Notes under the pieces: generated by a model
The model's database searches: none
The model's input: the letters and a program-made list of their open reading frames with translations, nothing else
Told to the model about the DNA's origin: nothing
Made by a program: the position numbers and the translations under genes
Origin: JALZKA01 sp963753385
Lineage (GTDB): Bacteria; Actinomycetota; Thermoleophilia; Solirubrobacterales; 70-9
Assembly (NCBI GenBank): GCA_963753385.1
Contig: CAVWCC010000005.1
Coordinates: 496,001-560,000 of the forward strand
Length of the DNA stretch: 64,000 nucleotides
Direction: 5' to 3'
Part shown: one piece after another, positions 46,739-58,413 of the stretch
Layout: every line of letters begins with the position of its first letter
Position numbering within the stretch: position 1 is the first letter of the stretch

Positions 46739-47716
46739 TTAGCGGAGGAGGCGTTCTGCGACGCCCTCGACCGTCTCGACGCCGTAGCCGTGCGAGGGCT
46801 GGTCGTCGGTGAGGATCGCCATTGCGATCTCGCGCGGGCCGCCCACCTCACGCAGCTCCGCGGCCTGATGGACGAGCGCGTGGTCCGGGAGCCACCCGCC
46901 TTTGAACCGCGCCGCCCAGCGATCGCCGGCGGCGACCGGAATCCCCCAGCTCTGGCTCTCGATCACCGAGCCGAGCAGGCTCTGCCCGAACTCCCGATGG
47001 CGCTCGGGGAGCATCCGGTCGAGGTCGCCGAAGAACCGCGCCATGTCGGCCGCCGTGATCTGAGCGTTGCCCCAATGGCCGTTGATCACGAAGCCGGTCA
47101 TCCCGGCGCGCTCGGCGACCGCGTGCATGCCCTCGTCGCCGACCCGCCCGTAGACCGCGTCGGCCGCCTCGTTGTCCGAGGCGGTGATCATCGCCTTCAG
47201 CAGCGAAGCAGTCGTCGCGTCCACCTCCGCGTCCGCCGCCGCAAGCCTTCGGAGCTCGGCCGAGAGCACCATCGCCTTGACGACGCTCGCGGCGGAGTAG
47301 AGCCTGTCCTCGTCGCGGCCGCGGAGCTTTCCCCGGCTGTCGACGACCGCAAACGAGACGATGCCCTCGCGTGTGTCGGCGTACGCTGACGCGGCGCGGA
47401 CCCGGTCCGCATCCGGGAACCGCTTCGGCGGGAGCTCGCGCTCTCGTCGCTCCGGCGCGCGGGCCGGCGGCTCGAGCGCGAACCCGGTGAGCGCGGTGAG
47501 CTCGGCGGCCGGCGGCGCGGCACCAACGGCGGCGCCGGGCTCGGCGCCACCCGGCTCGGCGAGATAGACGGCGACGCCCAGGGCGGCCGCGGCCGTGACC
47601 GCAAACCCCGCGCGGGCGACCCGGCCTCGACGGGGCGTCGCCGTCCGGCGCGCCGCGGTTCGTCGCTCGCGCGAGCGACGGTCACTGTCGTGCCAGCGCC
47701 GCGCGAGGTCGTCCAT
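46739..47716 (-). CDS. Class A beta-lactamase-like serine hydrolase
   Basis: This 325-residue protein has a cytoplasmic Arg-rich N-terminus, one membrane segment (VARAGFAVTAAAALGVAVYL, about 33-52) and an extracytoplasmic beta-lactamase-fold domain. The S-x-x-K motif is SAASVVKAM, S-D-N is in MITASDNEAAD and the third motif is KGG (ARFKGGWLPD) where penicillinases have KTG. The omega-loop Glu cannot be placed with certainty. It could be a beta-lactamase or a cell-wall-binding esterase or peptidase. The ATG at 47716 is preferred; the frame remains open to 47740. It is divergent from clpB. Confidence 0.82.
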   Translation of the reverse strand: MDDLARRWHDSDRRSRERRTAARRTATPRRGRVARAGFAVTAAAALGVAVYLAEPGGAEPGAAVGAAPPAAELTALTGFALEPPARAPERRERELPPKRFPDADRVRAASAYADTREGIVSFAVVDSRGKLRGRDEDRLYSAASVVKAMVLSAELRRLAAADAEVDATTASLLKAMITASDNEAADAVYGRVGDEGMHAVAERAGMTGFVINGHWGNAQITAADMARFFGDLDRMLPERHREFGQSLLGSVIESQSWGIPVAAGDRWAARFKGGWLPDHALVHQAAELREVGGPREIAMAILTDDQPSHGYGVETVEGVAERLLR

Positions 47717-47808
47717 CTCGCTGGATTCTCCCGGCCGCAAGCCGCGACGGTAGTCCGCCCGCGCACCACACGGGTTTCAATCGCGTGAAGCAGGCGAGTT
47801 GCAGGCAT

Positions 47809-47852
47809 AAATCTTAGTTGTTTCCACTTAGATTTTATGTTACGATCCTCCC
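47809..47852 (+). promoter_or_regulatory. clpB promoter with HspR-like palindrome; leaderless start
   Basis: AAATCTTAG (47809-47817) and CTTAGATTT (47827-47835) form an inverted repeat around nine bases, matching 8 of 9 positions. TTGTTT (47818-47823) and TACGAT (47841-47846), 17 bases apart, look like -35 and -10 boxes lying in and beside the palindrome. The GTG start at 47853 falls about seven bases after the -10 box, so the message is probably leaderless; no Shine-Dalgarno sequence is seen. The palindrome placement suits repression by HspR. Confidence 0.6.
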
Positions 47853-50447
<2,595 letters not shown>

Positions 50448-50462
50448 CCCGGGCTGCCGGCC

Positions 50463-51071
50463 TCACTCCAGGCGCCGAACTGGAAGCGGGAGGCGGCGCG
50501 CCAGCTCGGTCAGGGCCGCCTCGGGAGGGTCGGGTCCGGTGACCAGCACGACCTCGCTGGCCGCGAACGTGCGCAGCTCGTCCTCGACCGCCTGAACCGG
50601 GTCCGGGTCCCCGACCCGGCCGATGGCCTCGAGCCCGGCGGCCGCGAGCGTTCCCAGGGAGAGCGCCAGGCGCCGCTGCGCGTCGAACCGGGCGTCCTCG
50701 AGGTCGGACAGCCACTCGGCCAGCGCCTGGTTGGTTGCCGGCGCCAGGACCAGCAGCGCCGGATCTGAGTCGCCTTTGGCCCGCGCACCCGCGCGGGCGA
50801 TCTCGAGGATCGTGGCTGCCTGGCGGGGCTCTTCGACCGCCCCGAGGGCGAGCACGAGGAGCGCGTATCCGCGGCCCGTCGCATCGACCTCAATCGGTTC
50901 GTCGAACCGCGCTCGCGCAGCGAAGATCACGATTGCCGCGACCTCGATGGCGCCGATCGCGAGGCCGAGGGGTGGCCCGCCGAGCGCGAACCCGGCAACC
51001 GCGGGGACGATCAGGGCGAACACGAGCGGCGGCAAGAGCCAGGGACGGATCACGAGCGGGTCGCGGCGCAC
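50463..51071 (-). CDS. Membrane protein with a USP-like C-terminal domain
   Basis: This 202-residue protein has two membrane segments near the N-terminus (WLLPPLVFALIVPAVAGFAL and LGLAIGAIEVAAIVIFAA, about 11-50). They are followed by a soluble alpha/beta domain (60-202) with GYALLVLALGAVEEPRQAAT, DPALLVLAPATNQALAEWLS and EVVLVTGPDPPEAALTELAR, which resembles a universal-stress-protein fold. No ATP-binding loop is certain. The GTG at 51071 follows GGAGGAAGGC, an excellent ribosome binding site. It lies 11 bases after the phosphopantetheinyl transferase and is the last gene of the NRPS operon; a role there is not obvious. Confidence 0.72.
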   Translation of the reverse strand: MRRDPLVIRPWLLPPLVFALIVPAVAGFALGGPPLGLAIGAIEVAAIVIFAARARFDEPIEVDATGRGYALLVLALGAVEEPRQAATILEIARAGARAKGDSDPALLVLAPATNQALAEWLSDLEDARFDAQRRLALSLGTLAAAGLEAIGRVGDPDPVQAVEDELRTFAASEVVLVTGPDPPEAALTELARRLPLPVRRLE

Positions 51072-51082
51072 GCCTTCCTCCG

Positions 51083-51742
51083 TTACCCGGCGACCGCCAA
51101 CGCCGCGCTGTAGCCGGCGGGAGCTTCGAGGTCGGCGACCACCCAGTCGGCGACCGGCTCGCCGGTCGCCCGAACCAGCCAGCGGCCGGGGTCGCCCGCG
51201 GGCTCGAGCGTCAGGTCGCGCATCACCACGCCGAGCCCCTCCCCGAGCCCCTTGGCGTAGGCCTCCTTGCGGGTCCATAGCGCGAAGAACCGCTCCACGC
51301 GGGCATCGTCGGTCGCCGCTTCTGCCCAATCGGCCAGCTCGGCATCCGACATGACCCGCCTCGCGAGCCCGTCCAGATCGCGCCGCTGCGAATGGCGCTC
51401 GATGTCGACCCCGACCTCGCGGCCGTCGGCGAGCGCGATCAGGACCCAAGCGCCCGAGTGCGAGAGGTTGAAGCGAACGTCGTCGAGGCCCGCCGCCTGA
51501 TCGAGCTGCGGCTTCCCGTTCGGCCCCGGGACGATCGGCACATCGGCGGGCGCGAGCGCGAGCCGCTCGGCCAGGGCCTCGCGCAGGAGCCCGCGGGCAG
51601 CCGCGAAGCGCTCCCGCCCGCCCGGGCGAAGCAGGCGGGCCTCGCGGGCCCGCTCCGCCTCGGTCAGATGGCCACGCAGCTCGGCGAGCCGCCGCGGCTC
51701 GACGCCGAGCGGGAGCAGCCGGACGACGACGTCAAGTTCCAT
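51083..51742 (-). CDS. 4'-phosphopantetheinyl transferase (Sfp type)
   Basis: This 219-residue enzyme attaches phosphopantetheine from CoA to the Ser of carrier domains. The signature is present: NLSHSGAWVLIALADG, GVDIER with D113 and E115 as Mg2+ ligands, and FFALWTRKEAYAKGLGEGL with W156, K159 and E160. Length is that of the Sfp group. Its ATG (51742) lies inside the last codons of the NRPS gene (11-base overlap), so it is co-translated and most likely activates both PCP domains of that protein. It may also serve other synthases of the cell. Confidence 0.93.
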   Translation of the reverse strand: MELDVVVRLLPLGVEPRRLAELRGHLTEAERAREARLLRPGGRERFAAARGLLREALAERLALAPADVPIVPGPNGKPQLDQAAGLDDVRFNLSHSGAWVLIALADGREVGVDIERHSQRRDLDGLARRVMSDAELADWAEAATDDARVERFFALWTRKEAYAKGLGEGLGVVMRDLTLEPAGDPGRWLVRATGEPVADWVVADLEAPAGYSAALAVAG

Positions 51743-54700
51743 CCGCCTCGTCGAGCCGGACGGCCAGCTCCCGCGAGAACTCGCGCACATTTGGTTCGCG
51801 CAACATCGACTCGTGATTCCCGGGGACGACACGGTGGTCGACGCGGCCGGTCAAGGCCGCCGCCCAGGCGCTCTGCGCATCCGAGTCGCCGGCGGCGCGA
51901 AGGTCGCACTCGAACAGGGCAACCGGACCGGAGTACGGCCGCATCACGTACCGGCGGATCGCCTTTCGGTTGCTCTGTCGCACGAGCTGGTCGGCGCTGC
52001 GCTCCTGCGGCCGAAGCGAACGGCGGACCGCCCGGCGGCGCTCGTCCGTGGTTCGCCAGCGGAGCCGCTTGATTGCGTTCACCAGCTCTTTGCGCCGCCG
52101 GCGAAGCACCCGCCGCGCGCGCGCGGCGTGGCTGCGCTCCCGGGCCGCACGCCGGCGCCGCCGCGCCCTGCCCTCGTGCCCCAGGCCGGGGGCGTTCGCG
52201 TCCAGGACGGCCACAAGCCTTACCTCCTCGCCCGCGGCCTGGAGCTGCTGCGCCATCTCCAGGGCGATCTTGGAACCCATGCACATGCCGCCGATCAGGT
52301 ACGGGCCGCGAGGCTGCACAGTGCGGATCTCGCCGATGTAGTCGGCCGCCATCCGCTCGACCCGCCTGTGCGGGGTGCCGTGGCCGCCGAGGCCGTGCGA
52401 CTGGAGACCGTAGAAGGGGCGATCGGGATCGAACGCCCGGCTCAACCGGGCGAAGACGGCGACGTGCCCGCCGAGGCCGTGGACGCAGAAGAACGGCCGC
52501 TTGTCACCGTCGGGAGCCATCGCGACGAGCGAGCGCGCGCGGGGCGGCTCGGTCGAGTCGATCGCGTCCGCGAGCCGCGCGAGCGTCGAGGCCTCGAACA
52601 CCGACGCCACCGGCAGCTCGCGGCCGAACTCGGACTCGATGTCGGCGGCCAGCCGCAAGCTCATCAGCGAATGGCCGCCGAGCGCGAAGAAGTCCGAGTC
52701 GCGGGTCACCGCCGGGACGTCCAGGAGCCGTGCCCAGATCGCGGCGAGCCGGGCCTCGGTCCCCGCCCGCGGTGACTCGCCGGGGACGTCGACCGTGCGT
52801 CCCTCGTCCGGCGAGGAGACGTCGCCGGCGGCAAGGGCGGCACGATCGACCTTGCCGTTCTCCGTGAGCGGCAGCGCCGCAACCCACGTCACCGCCGCCG
52901 GCACCATGTGCGCGGGCACACGCTCGGCGAGCCACTCGAGCGGATCCTCGGCCACCGTGCGATCGCCGGCCACGAAGGCCTCGAGGCGCTTGTCCTGAGC
53001 CCCCGCGCCCTGGGCGAGCACCGCCGCCGCCGTCACGCCCGGATGCTCGACCAGCGCGGCCTCGACCTCGCCGGGCTCCACCCGGAAGCCGCGGATCTTC
53101 ACCTGGTCGTCGCTTCGGCCCAGGAAGTCGAGCGCGCCGTCGGGGCGAACCCGGACCAGGTCGCCGGTCCGGTAGAGCCTGCGCTCGGGGTCCTCGGGGT
53201 CCGCGACGAACCGCTCGGCGGTCAGCTCGGGACGCCCGTGGTAGCCACGCGCCAGGCCGTCGCCGCCGATGTAGAGCTCGCCCGCCTCGCCGTCGGGGAC
53301 CGGGCGGCCGTGCTCGTCGAGGACGCTGATCGTGGTGTTTGCGATTGGGCGCCCGATCGGGATCGGGCCGGTGACGTCCGCGGGGTCGGTGACCTCGTGG
53401 CAGCAGGCGAACGTGGTGGTCTCGGTCGGGCCGTAGCCGTTGATCACCCGCATGCCCGGGTTCGCCTCGAGGGCGCGCCGCACGTGCGCGGGGCTCAGGA
53501 CGTCGCCGCCGGCAAGCAACTGCCGCACGGCCCCGAGCGCCTCCGGGCGGGCGTCGACGAGAGCGTGGAACAGACCGGCGCCCAGCCAGAGCGTCGTCAC
53601 GCCATGACGCCGGATGATCGCCTCCAGCTCCGTGAACGTCGGTGCCCCGGGCGGTGCTACCACGAGCCGGCCGCCGTTCAGCAGGGGCGCCCAGATCTCG
53701 AACGTGGACGCATCGAACGCCGTCGGTGCCAGCGCCAGGTGAGCTTCGGCGCGACCGAAAGCCGCGTAGTCCGCTCCCCGAACCAGCCGCACCACGCCGC
53801 GGTGGAGCGCCTCGACGCCCTTCGGCCGGCCGGTCGACCCCGAGGTGTACATCAGGTAGGCGAGGCTCGTGGGGCCGGCCTCGCGGGCGGGCGCCCGGTC
53901 CGGCCGGCCGGCGAGGGCGGTCAGGCCGGAGTCGAGCTCGAGCACCGACGCGTCGGTCTCGGGCAGGCGCGAGGCGATGTGCGGCTGGCTGAGCACCAGC
54001 GGGACCTGCGCGTCCTCGAGCATCAGGAGCAGGCGGGCCGGCGGATACTCGGGATCGAGCGGGAGGTAGGCGCCGCCGGCCTTCAGGATCCCGAGCAGAG
54101 CCACGATCAGCTCGCTCGATCGCTCCATGAACACCCCGACGAGGGTCTCGTGCCCCACTCCCTCGGCGCGCAGCCGGTGGGCAAGCTGGTTCGCCGCCGC
54201 GTCGAGCTGCGCGTACGACATGACGCGATCGCCGAACTCGAGAGCGGGCGCGCCCGGGGTCTCCCGCACCCGCTCCTCGAACACCTCGGCAACCGTGGCG
54301 TCCCGCTCGTACCCAGGGGCGCCTTCGTCCGCCGCGGGCGGCGCCAGCCCGGCGGCCTGGACGAGAGCGGAGAGCGATTTGCCCGGATCGGACACGAGCT
54401 CGGCGAGCACGCGCCGGTACGCCTCGAGGAGGCGCGCTGCCGTCCCGGGGTCGAACAGGTCGGTGCTGTACTCCCAGAGAACGCGGAGGTCCCCGGCCGC
54501 GCCGTTCGGGCCGCTCCGACGGTTGACGACGATGACGTTCAGGTCGGCCTTCGCCGACCGGTTCGAGAGACCCTCCTCGGCGACGATCCGCAACCCGGCA
54601 GCGCGGGTCGGGGGACGGGGCGAATCGTCGAACGAGAAGAGCGTGTCGTAGAGCGGCATCCGGCCGGCGATGCGTGGGGGCGCCAGCGCTTCGACGACAC

Positions 54701-57545
54701 GGTCGAACGGGACGTCCTGGTTCGAGAGCGCTTCGACCACCGTGGTGCGCACCCGTGCAAGGAACTCCCGCCCGGTGGGATCGCCGATCGCGGTCACCCG
54801 GAGCGCGACGGTGTTGAGCACCATCCCGAGCACGCCCTCGGCCTCCTCGCGACGACGGTTGGCGATGCCGCTCCCGACGCACAGGTCGTCCTCGTCGGTG
54901 AGCCCGCGGATGAGCGCGTAGAACGCAGCGAGCATGACCATGAAGGGGGTCGCGCCGACCTCGGCACCGAGCGCGCGGATGCCGTGGGCGAGGCCGTCGT
55001 CCAGGTCGCTGTTGATGCGGCCGCCGGCAAAGGTCCGGCGCCGGGGGCGGCGGCGGTCGGCGGGCAGCTCGAGCGCCGGGGGCGGCGGAGTGAGCTGTTG
55101 CCGCCAGTAGGCGAGCTGCCGGTCCGCAAGCTCGCCGGCCACGACCCGCCGCTGCCAGCGGGCGAAGTCGGCGAACTGGACCTCGGGCGGAGGGAGCGTG
55201 GGCCGGCGGCCGCTCGCGTACGCGCCGTAGAGCTCAGCGAGCTCGCGCCGGAAGATCGCCCACGACCAGCCGTCGTGGACCAGGTGGTGCTCGACGTGGA
55301 GGAGCGCGTGGCGGTCCGGGGCCAGGCGGAACAGCGTCCAGCGGATCAGCGGCAGGCGGGAGAGGTCGAATGCCCGGTCGAGCTCGCGGTCCACCCGCCC
55401 ACGCAGCTCGGCCTCGCGTTCGCCCTCCGGCAGACCGGTCAGGTCGACGAGCGGCAGCCGGGCCTTCCGCGGTGGGTGGATCACCTGGATCGGCCCGCCG
55501 TCGCCCCAGGGGAAGGTCGTCCGCAGGATCCGGTGACGCCGGACGATCTTGCCGAGCGCGCGCCGCAGCGCATGCCGGTCGAGCTCGCCGTCGAGCCGGA
55601 TCAGGTCCTGGAACTGATAGGCGCGCGAAGAGGGCTCGAGCCGCTGGAGGAACCAGGCGCGCTCCTGCGCGAACGAGAGCGGCGCGAACGAGCCGCGCTC
55701 GCGGGTGATCGGCGGCAGCGAGGCGTCGCGGGAAGGCGCCGCTCCGCGCTCGGCGATCACGGCCGCCTGCGCGGCGATCGTCGGCGCCTCGAAGACGTCC
55801 TGTGGCGTGAGCTCCACCTGCTCGCTCGCCGCGATCCGGGCGATCAGCCGCATCACGAGGAGCGAGTCGCCGCCATGCTGAAAGAAGTCATCATTCCGCG
55901 AGATCGCGTCGCTCGCGAGCAGCTGGGCCCAGATCTGGTGGATGCGGTGCTCGGCCTCGTCGCGCGGCCCGGGTCCCGTCGTTCCCGCGGCCGGGACCGG
56001 CAGCGCCGAGCGGTCGACCTTGCCGTTCGGCCCCAGCGGCAGTGAGTCGAGCGGCACCACGGCGGCCGGGACCATGTGCCCGGGAAGCTCGTCCGCGAGC
56101 TGCGCTCGGACCTCGTCCGGGTCGGGCGGCGAGCCGCTGCCGGTCACGTAGCCCACCAGCCTGCGGCGGCCGGGCTCGTCCTCGCGCGCGACGACCACGG
56201 CGCCGGCGACCGAAGCCTGCCGCAGGAGCGCCGCCTCGACCTCCCCGGGCTCCACCCGGAAGCCACGGACCTTCACCTGGTCGTCGAGCCGCCCCAGGAA
56301 CTCCAGCTCGCCGGCCTCGTTGAGCCGTGCGCGGTCGCCGGTGCGGAACAGCCGCTCGCCGGAGCTGAAGGGGTCGGGGATGAAGCGCTCCGCGGTCAGC
56401 TCCGCCCGCCGGCGATAGCCGCGGGCGAGGCCGTCGCCGCCGACGTAGAGCTCCCCTTCGACCCCTGCCGGGGCGGGACGAAGTTCGGCGTCGAGCACGT
56501 AGGCGCGGGCGTTCGGGAGCGGCCGGCCGATCGGCACGGGAGCCGGGGACGCGCTCGTGACCTCGTGCGCGCAGGCATCGCAGGTTGCCTCGCTGGGGCC
56601 GTACACGTTGAACAGGCGAGCGCTCGGAAGCTCGTCGAGCGCGCGCTCGGCGAGATCGGGCGACAGCACGTCCCCGCCGACGTAGATGTGGCGGACGCTC
56701 CCGAACCCGCCGAAGCCGGCGGCTGCCAGCTCGTGGAACACCGGGGTCGGCGCAAGGAGCACCGTCGGGGCATGCTCCCGAGCCAGGCGCCGCACCGCCT
56801 CCGGCGAAGGGATCCCGCCGGGGGGCAGGACAAGCCTTGCGCCCTGGAGGAGGGCTCCGTAGACGTCATGGACCGAGCCGTCGAAGACGAGCGGGTTGAG
56901 GCTCAGGACGACGTCGCCGGAGGTGAGCGCGGGATAGCCGCTGCCGAGGGCCTCGCGCAGGACCGCGCGGTGCGGGACCTCGACGCCCTTGGGCTCGCCC
57001 GTCGAGCCCGAGGTGTACATCACGTAGGCGAGGCTCTCCCCGGAGCTCTCCTTCGCGCGCTTGACGGCATCGCCCTTGCCCGCCTGGTCCACGTCGAGCA
57101 CCGCGGAACCGGGTGCGAGGCCGGACAGCCGGCGGCGGTCCTCGCCGCTCGCGATCACGGCCCCGGCCCCTGAGTCATCGATCATCAGCCGCAGCCGCGC
57201 GTCGGGATACGCCGGGTCGAGGGGGAGATAGCCGGCGCCGGCCTTGAGCGCGGCCAGGAAGCCGACGATCGTCTCGGGCGAGCGGTCGACGGCGACCGCC
57301 ACGAGGCCGTCTGGGCCGACGCCCTTGGCCACGAGCCGCCCGGCGATTCGGTTTGCCACGGCGTCGAGCTCCGCATAGGTCAGCTCGCGGTGCTCCTGGA
57401 CGAGCGCGACGGCCGACGGATACCGCCGCGCGACCGCCTCGAAGACAGCGGCGATCGACGTCTCGCGCGGGTAGGCGAGCGCCGGTCCGGGCCCGGGCAG
57501 GGCACCGCCGGCCGGCGGATCAGAGAGCGCGATTAGATCGACCAT
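51732..57545 (-). CDS. Two-module nonribosomal peptide synthetase, A-PCP-C-A-PCP-TE
   Basis: This 1937-residue enzyme makes a dipeptide. A1 (about 25-520; MYTSGSTGEPKG near 178), PCP1 (FFQHGGDSL, Ser near 558), C (about 615-1040; HHLVHDGWS near 755), A2 (about 1070-1570; MYTSGSTGRPKG near 1231), PCP2 (FFALGGHSL, near 1625) and a thioesterase (about 1670-1935). My by-eye specificity codes are D-G-H-L-Y-G-V-C-D-K for A1, which I do not recognise, and D-A-F-W-L-G-G-T-F-K for A2, close to the known valine code. The TE elbow is GMCMG, with Cys for Ser, and its His is in PGNHESML. No epimerase or methylase is present. The first module starts with A, so the first residue is free or altered later. 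Confidence 0.94.
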   Translation of the reverse strand: MVDLIALSDPPAGGALPGPGPALAYPRETSIAAVFEAVARRYPSAVALVQEHRELTYAELDAVANRIAGRLVAKGVGPDGLVAVAVDRSPETIVGFLAALKAGAGYLPLDPAYPDARLRLMIDDSGAGAVIASGEDRRRLSGLAPGSAVLDVDQAGKGDAVKRAKESSGESLAYVMYTSGSTGEPKGVEVPHRAVLREALGSGYPALTSGDVVLSLNPLVFDGSVHDVYGALLQGARLVLPPGGIPSPEAVRRLAREHAPTVLLAPTPVFHELAAAGFGGFGSVRHIYVGGDVLSPDLAERALDELPSARLFNVYGPSEATCDACAHEVTSASPAPVPIGRPLPNARAYVLDAELRPAPAGVEGELYVGGDGLARGYRRRAELTAERFIPDPFSSGERLFRTGDRARLNEAGELEFLGRLDDQVKVRGFRVEPGEVEAALLRQASVAGAVVVAREDEPGRRRLVGYVTGSGSPPDPDEVRAQLADELPGHMVPAAVVPLDSLPLGPNGKVDRSALPVPAAGTTGPGPRDEAEHRIHQIWAQLLASDAISRNDDFFQHGGDSLLVMRLIARIAASEQVELTPQDVFEAPTIAAQAAVIAERGAAPSRDASLPPITRERGSFAPLSFAQERAWFLQRLEPSSRAYQFQDLIRLDGELDRHALRRALGKIVRRHRILRTTFPWGDGGPIQVIHPPRKARLPLVDLTGLPEGEREAELRGRVDRELDRAFDLSRLPLIRWTLFRLAPDRHALLHVEHHLVHDGWSWAIFRRELAELYGAYASGRRPTLPPPEVQFADFARWQRRVVAGELADRQLAYWRQQLTPPPPALELPADRRRPRRRTFAGGRINSDLDDGLAHGIRALGAEVGATPFMVMLAAFYALIRGLTDEDDLCVGSGIANRRREEAEGVLGMVLNTVALRVTAIGDPTGREFLARVRTTVVEALSNQDVPFDRVVEALAPPRIAGRMPLYDTLFSFDDSPRPPTRAAGLRIVAEEGLSNRSAKADLNVIVVNRRSGPNGAAGDLRVLWEYSTDLFDPGTAARLLEAYRRVLAELVSDPGKSLSALVQAAGLAPPAADEGAPGYERDATVAEVFEERVRETPGAPALEFGDRVMSYAQLDAAANQLAHRLRAEGVGHETLVGVFMERSSELIVALLGILKAGGAYLPLDPEYPPARLLLMLEDAQVPLVLSQPHIASRLPETDASVLELDSGLTALAGRPDRAPAREAGPTSLAYLMYTSGSTGRPKGVEALHRGVVRLVRGADYAAFGRAEAHLALAPTAFDASTFEIWAPLLNGGRLVVAPPGAPTFTELEAIIRRHGVTTLWLGAGLFHALVDARPEALGAVRQLLAGGDVLSPAHVRRALEANPGMRVINGYGPTETTTFACCHEVTDPADVTGPIPIGRPIANTTISVLDEHGRPVPDGEAGELYIGGDGLARGYHGRPELTAERFVADPEDPERRLYRTGDLVRVRPDGALDFLGRSDDQVKIRGFRVEPGEVEAALVEHPGVTAAAVLAQGAGAQDKRLEAFVAGDRTVAEDPLEWLAERVPAHMVPAAVTWVAALPLTENGKVDRAALAAGDVSSPDEGRTVDVPGESPRAGTEARLAAIWARLLDVPAVTRDSDFFALGGHSLMSLRLAADIESEFGRELPVASVFEASTLARLADAIDSTEPPRARSLVAMAPDGDKRPFFCVHGLGGHVAVFARLSRAFDPDRPFYGLQSHGLGGHGTPHRRVERMAADYIGEIRTVQPRGPYLIGGMCMGSKIALEMAQQLQAAGEEVRLVAVLDANAPGLGHEGRARRRRRAARERSHAARARRVLRRRRKELVNAIKRLRWRTTDERRRAVRRSLRPQERSADQLVRQSNRKAIRRYVMRPYSGPVALFECDLRAAGDSDAQSAWAAALTGRVDHRVVPGNHESMLREPNVREFSRELAVRLDEADGT

Positions 57546-58390
57546 TGCGGGAACGATTGGCCCGTGACCTCACGGAACCGAAGGGCATCGTCGCGCAGGA
57601 GCTCGGCGAGTGCGGCGTGGAGCTCGGCGTCGATCTCGGGGGGCTCGAACGGCCGGGCGAAGAGCCGGTACTGCTGGAGCTGCCGCCAGCGGACGTGGGA
57701 GACGCGTTCGGCGACGAGCGCACCGAGCGGGGTGCGCCGCCTGATGTCCTCGGTCTTCAGGCGCCGCTTGCGAAAGCCCTCGCGCCAGACGTTCTCGCGC
57801 GCGCCCAGGAACCGCCAGACGAGCTTCAGCGTGGGACGCCGCTTCTGCCGCAGGTCCTCCTGGGCGATCACGAGGATCTGCTCGAGGGGGTAGTGCTCGA
57901 GCCAGCGGTCGAGCTGGTGGTGGTAGCGGGAGCGCCAGACATAGGGCGAGTCCGGGGCCAGCACGGCCTCGGCGAAGCCGCGCCTCTCGACGCGATTCGC
58001 GTAGTGGTGGATGTATCCGGCTCGGGCCCGCTCGATCGGGTCACGCACCAGGAGGATCAGCTTCGCGTCCGGGAGCACGCTCGCCATGCGCTCCGGCACA
58101 CCCGGCATCAGCGGGTCGGCCGTGTAGTTCGGCGACGACTCGCCCCGGATCTCGGCTGCGGGGTCGAAGTGCGCGCGGTACCAATCGAGGCCCCGGTGCC
58201 AGTTCCCCTCCCGGCGGTCGTCGATGAAGAAGTTGAGCTCCTTCGGCGACGACATCGAGATCGAGGGGTGGCGCGCCATATAGGAGTGCAGCGCCGTGGT
58301 GCCGCACTTCTGCGCGCCGACGATGACCACGTTCGGGAGCGCGCCGCCCACAGGTCGCTGGTCCGCGCCGCCGGAGTGCACGGGCTCCAT
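57533..58390 (-). CDS. Sulfotransferase
   Basis: This 285-residue PAPS-dependent sulfotransferase has the 5'-phosphosulfate loop VIVGAQKCGTTALHSYM (about 20-36) and the 3'-phosphate site LILLVRDPIERARAGYIHHY. KELNFFIDD follows the first helix, as in heparan sulfate- and glycolipid-type enzymes. It probably sulfates a hydroxyl or amine of a product of this cluster; the acceptor is unknown. The ATG at 58390 is preferred, 23 bases after the glycosyltransferase stop; the frame is open to 58621 as antisense. Its end overlaps the NRPS start by 13 bases, so translation is coupled. Confidence 0.86.
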   Translation of the reverse strand: MEPVHSGGADQRPVGGALPNVVIVGAQKCGTTALHSYMARHPSISMSSPKELNFFIDDRREGNWHRGLDWYRAHFDPAAEIRGESSPNYTADPLMPGVPERMASVLPDAKLILLVRDPIERARAGYIHHYANRVERRGFAEAVLAPDSPYVWRSRYHHQLDRWLEHYPLEQILVIAQEDLRQKRRPTLKLVWRFLGARENVWREGFRKRRLKTEDIRRRTPLGALVAERVSHVRWRQLQQYRLFARPFEPPEIDAELHAALAELLRDDALRFREVTGQSFPQWSI

Positions 58391-58413
58391 GCTACGGAGC
58401 GGCCTAGAGGCCT

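Noticed and set aside
52908..56045. Very long (1045-residue) plus-strand open frame
   Set aside because: It is antisense to the NRPS; its Arg/Ala/Gly/Val-rich composition without any domain is typical of GC-rich shadow frames.
51083..57545. NRPS as a siderophore synthetase
   Set aside because: No hydroxamate or catechol genes, no iron transporter or receptor nearby, and only two modules without typical siderophore residue codes.
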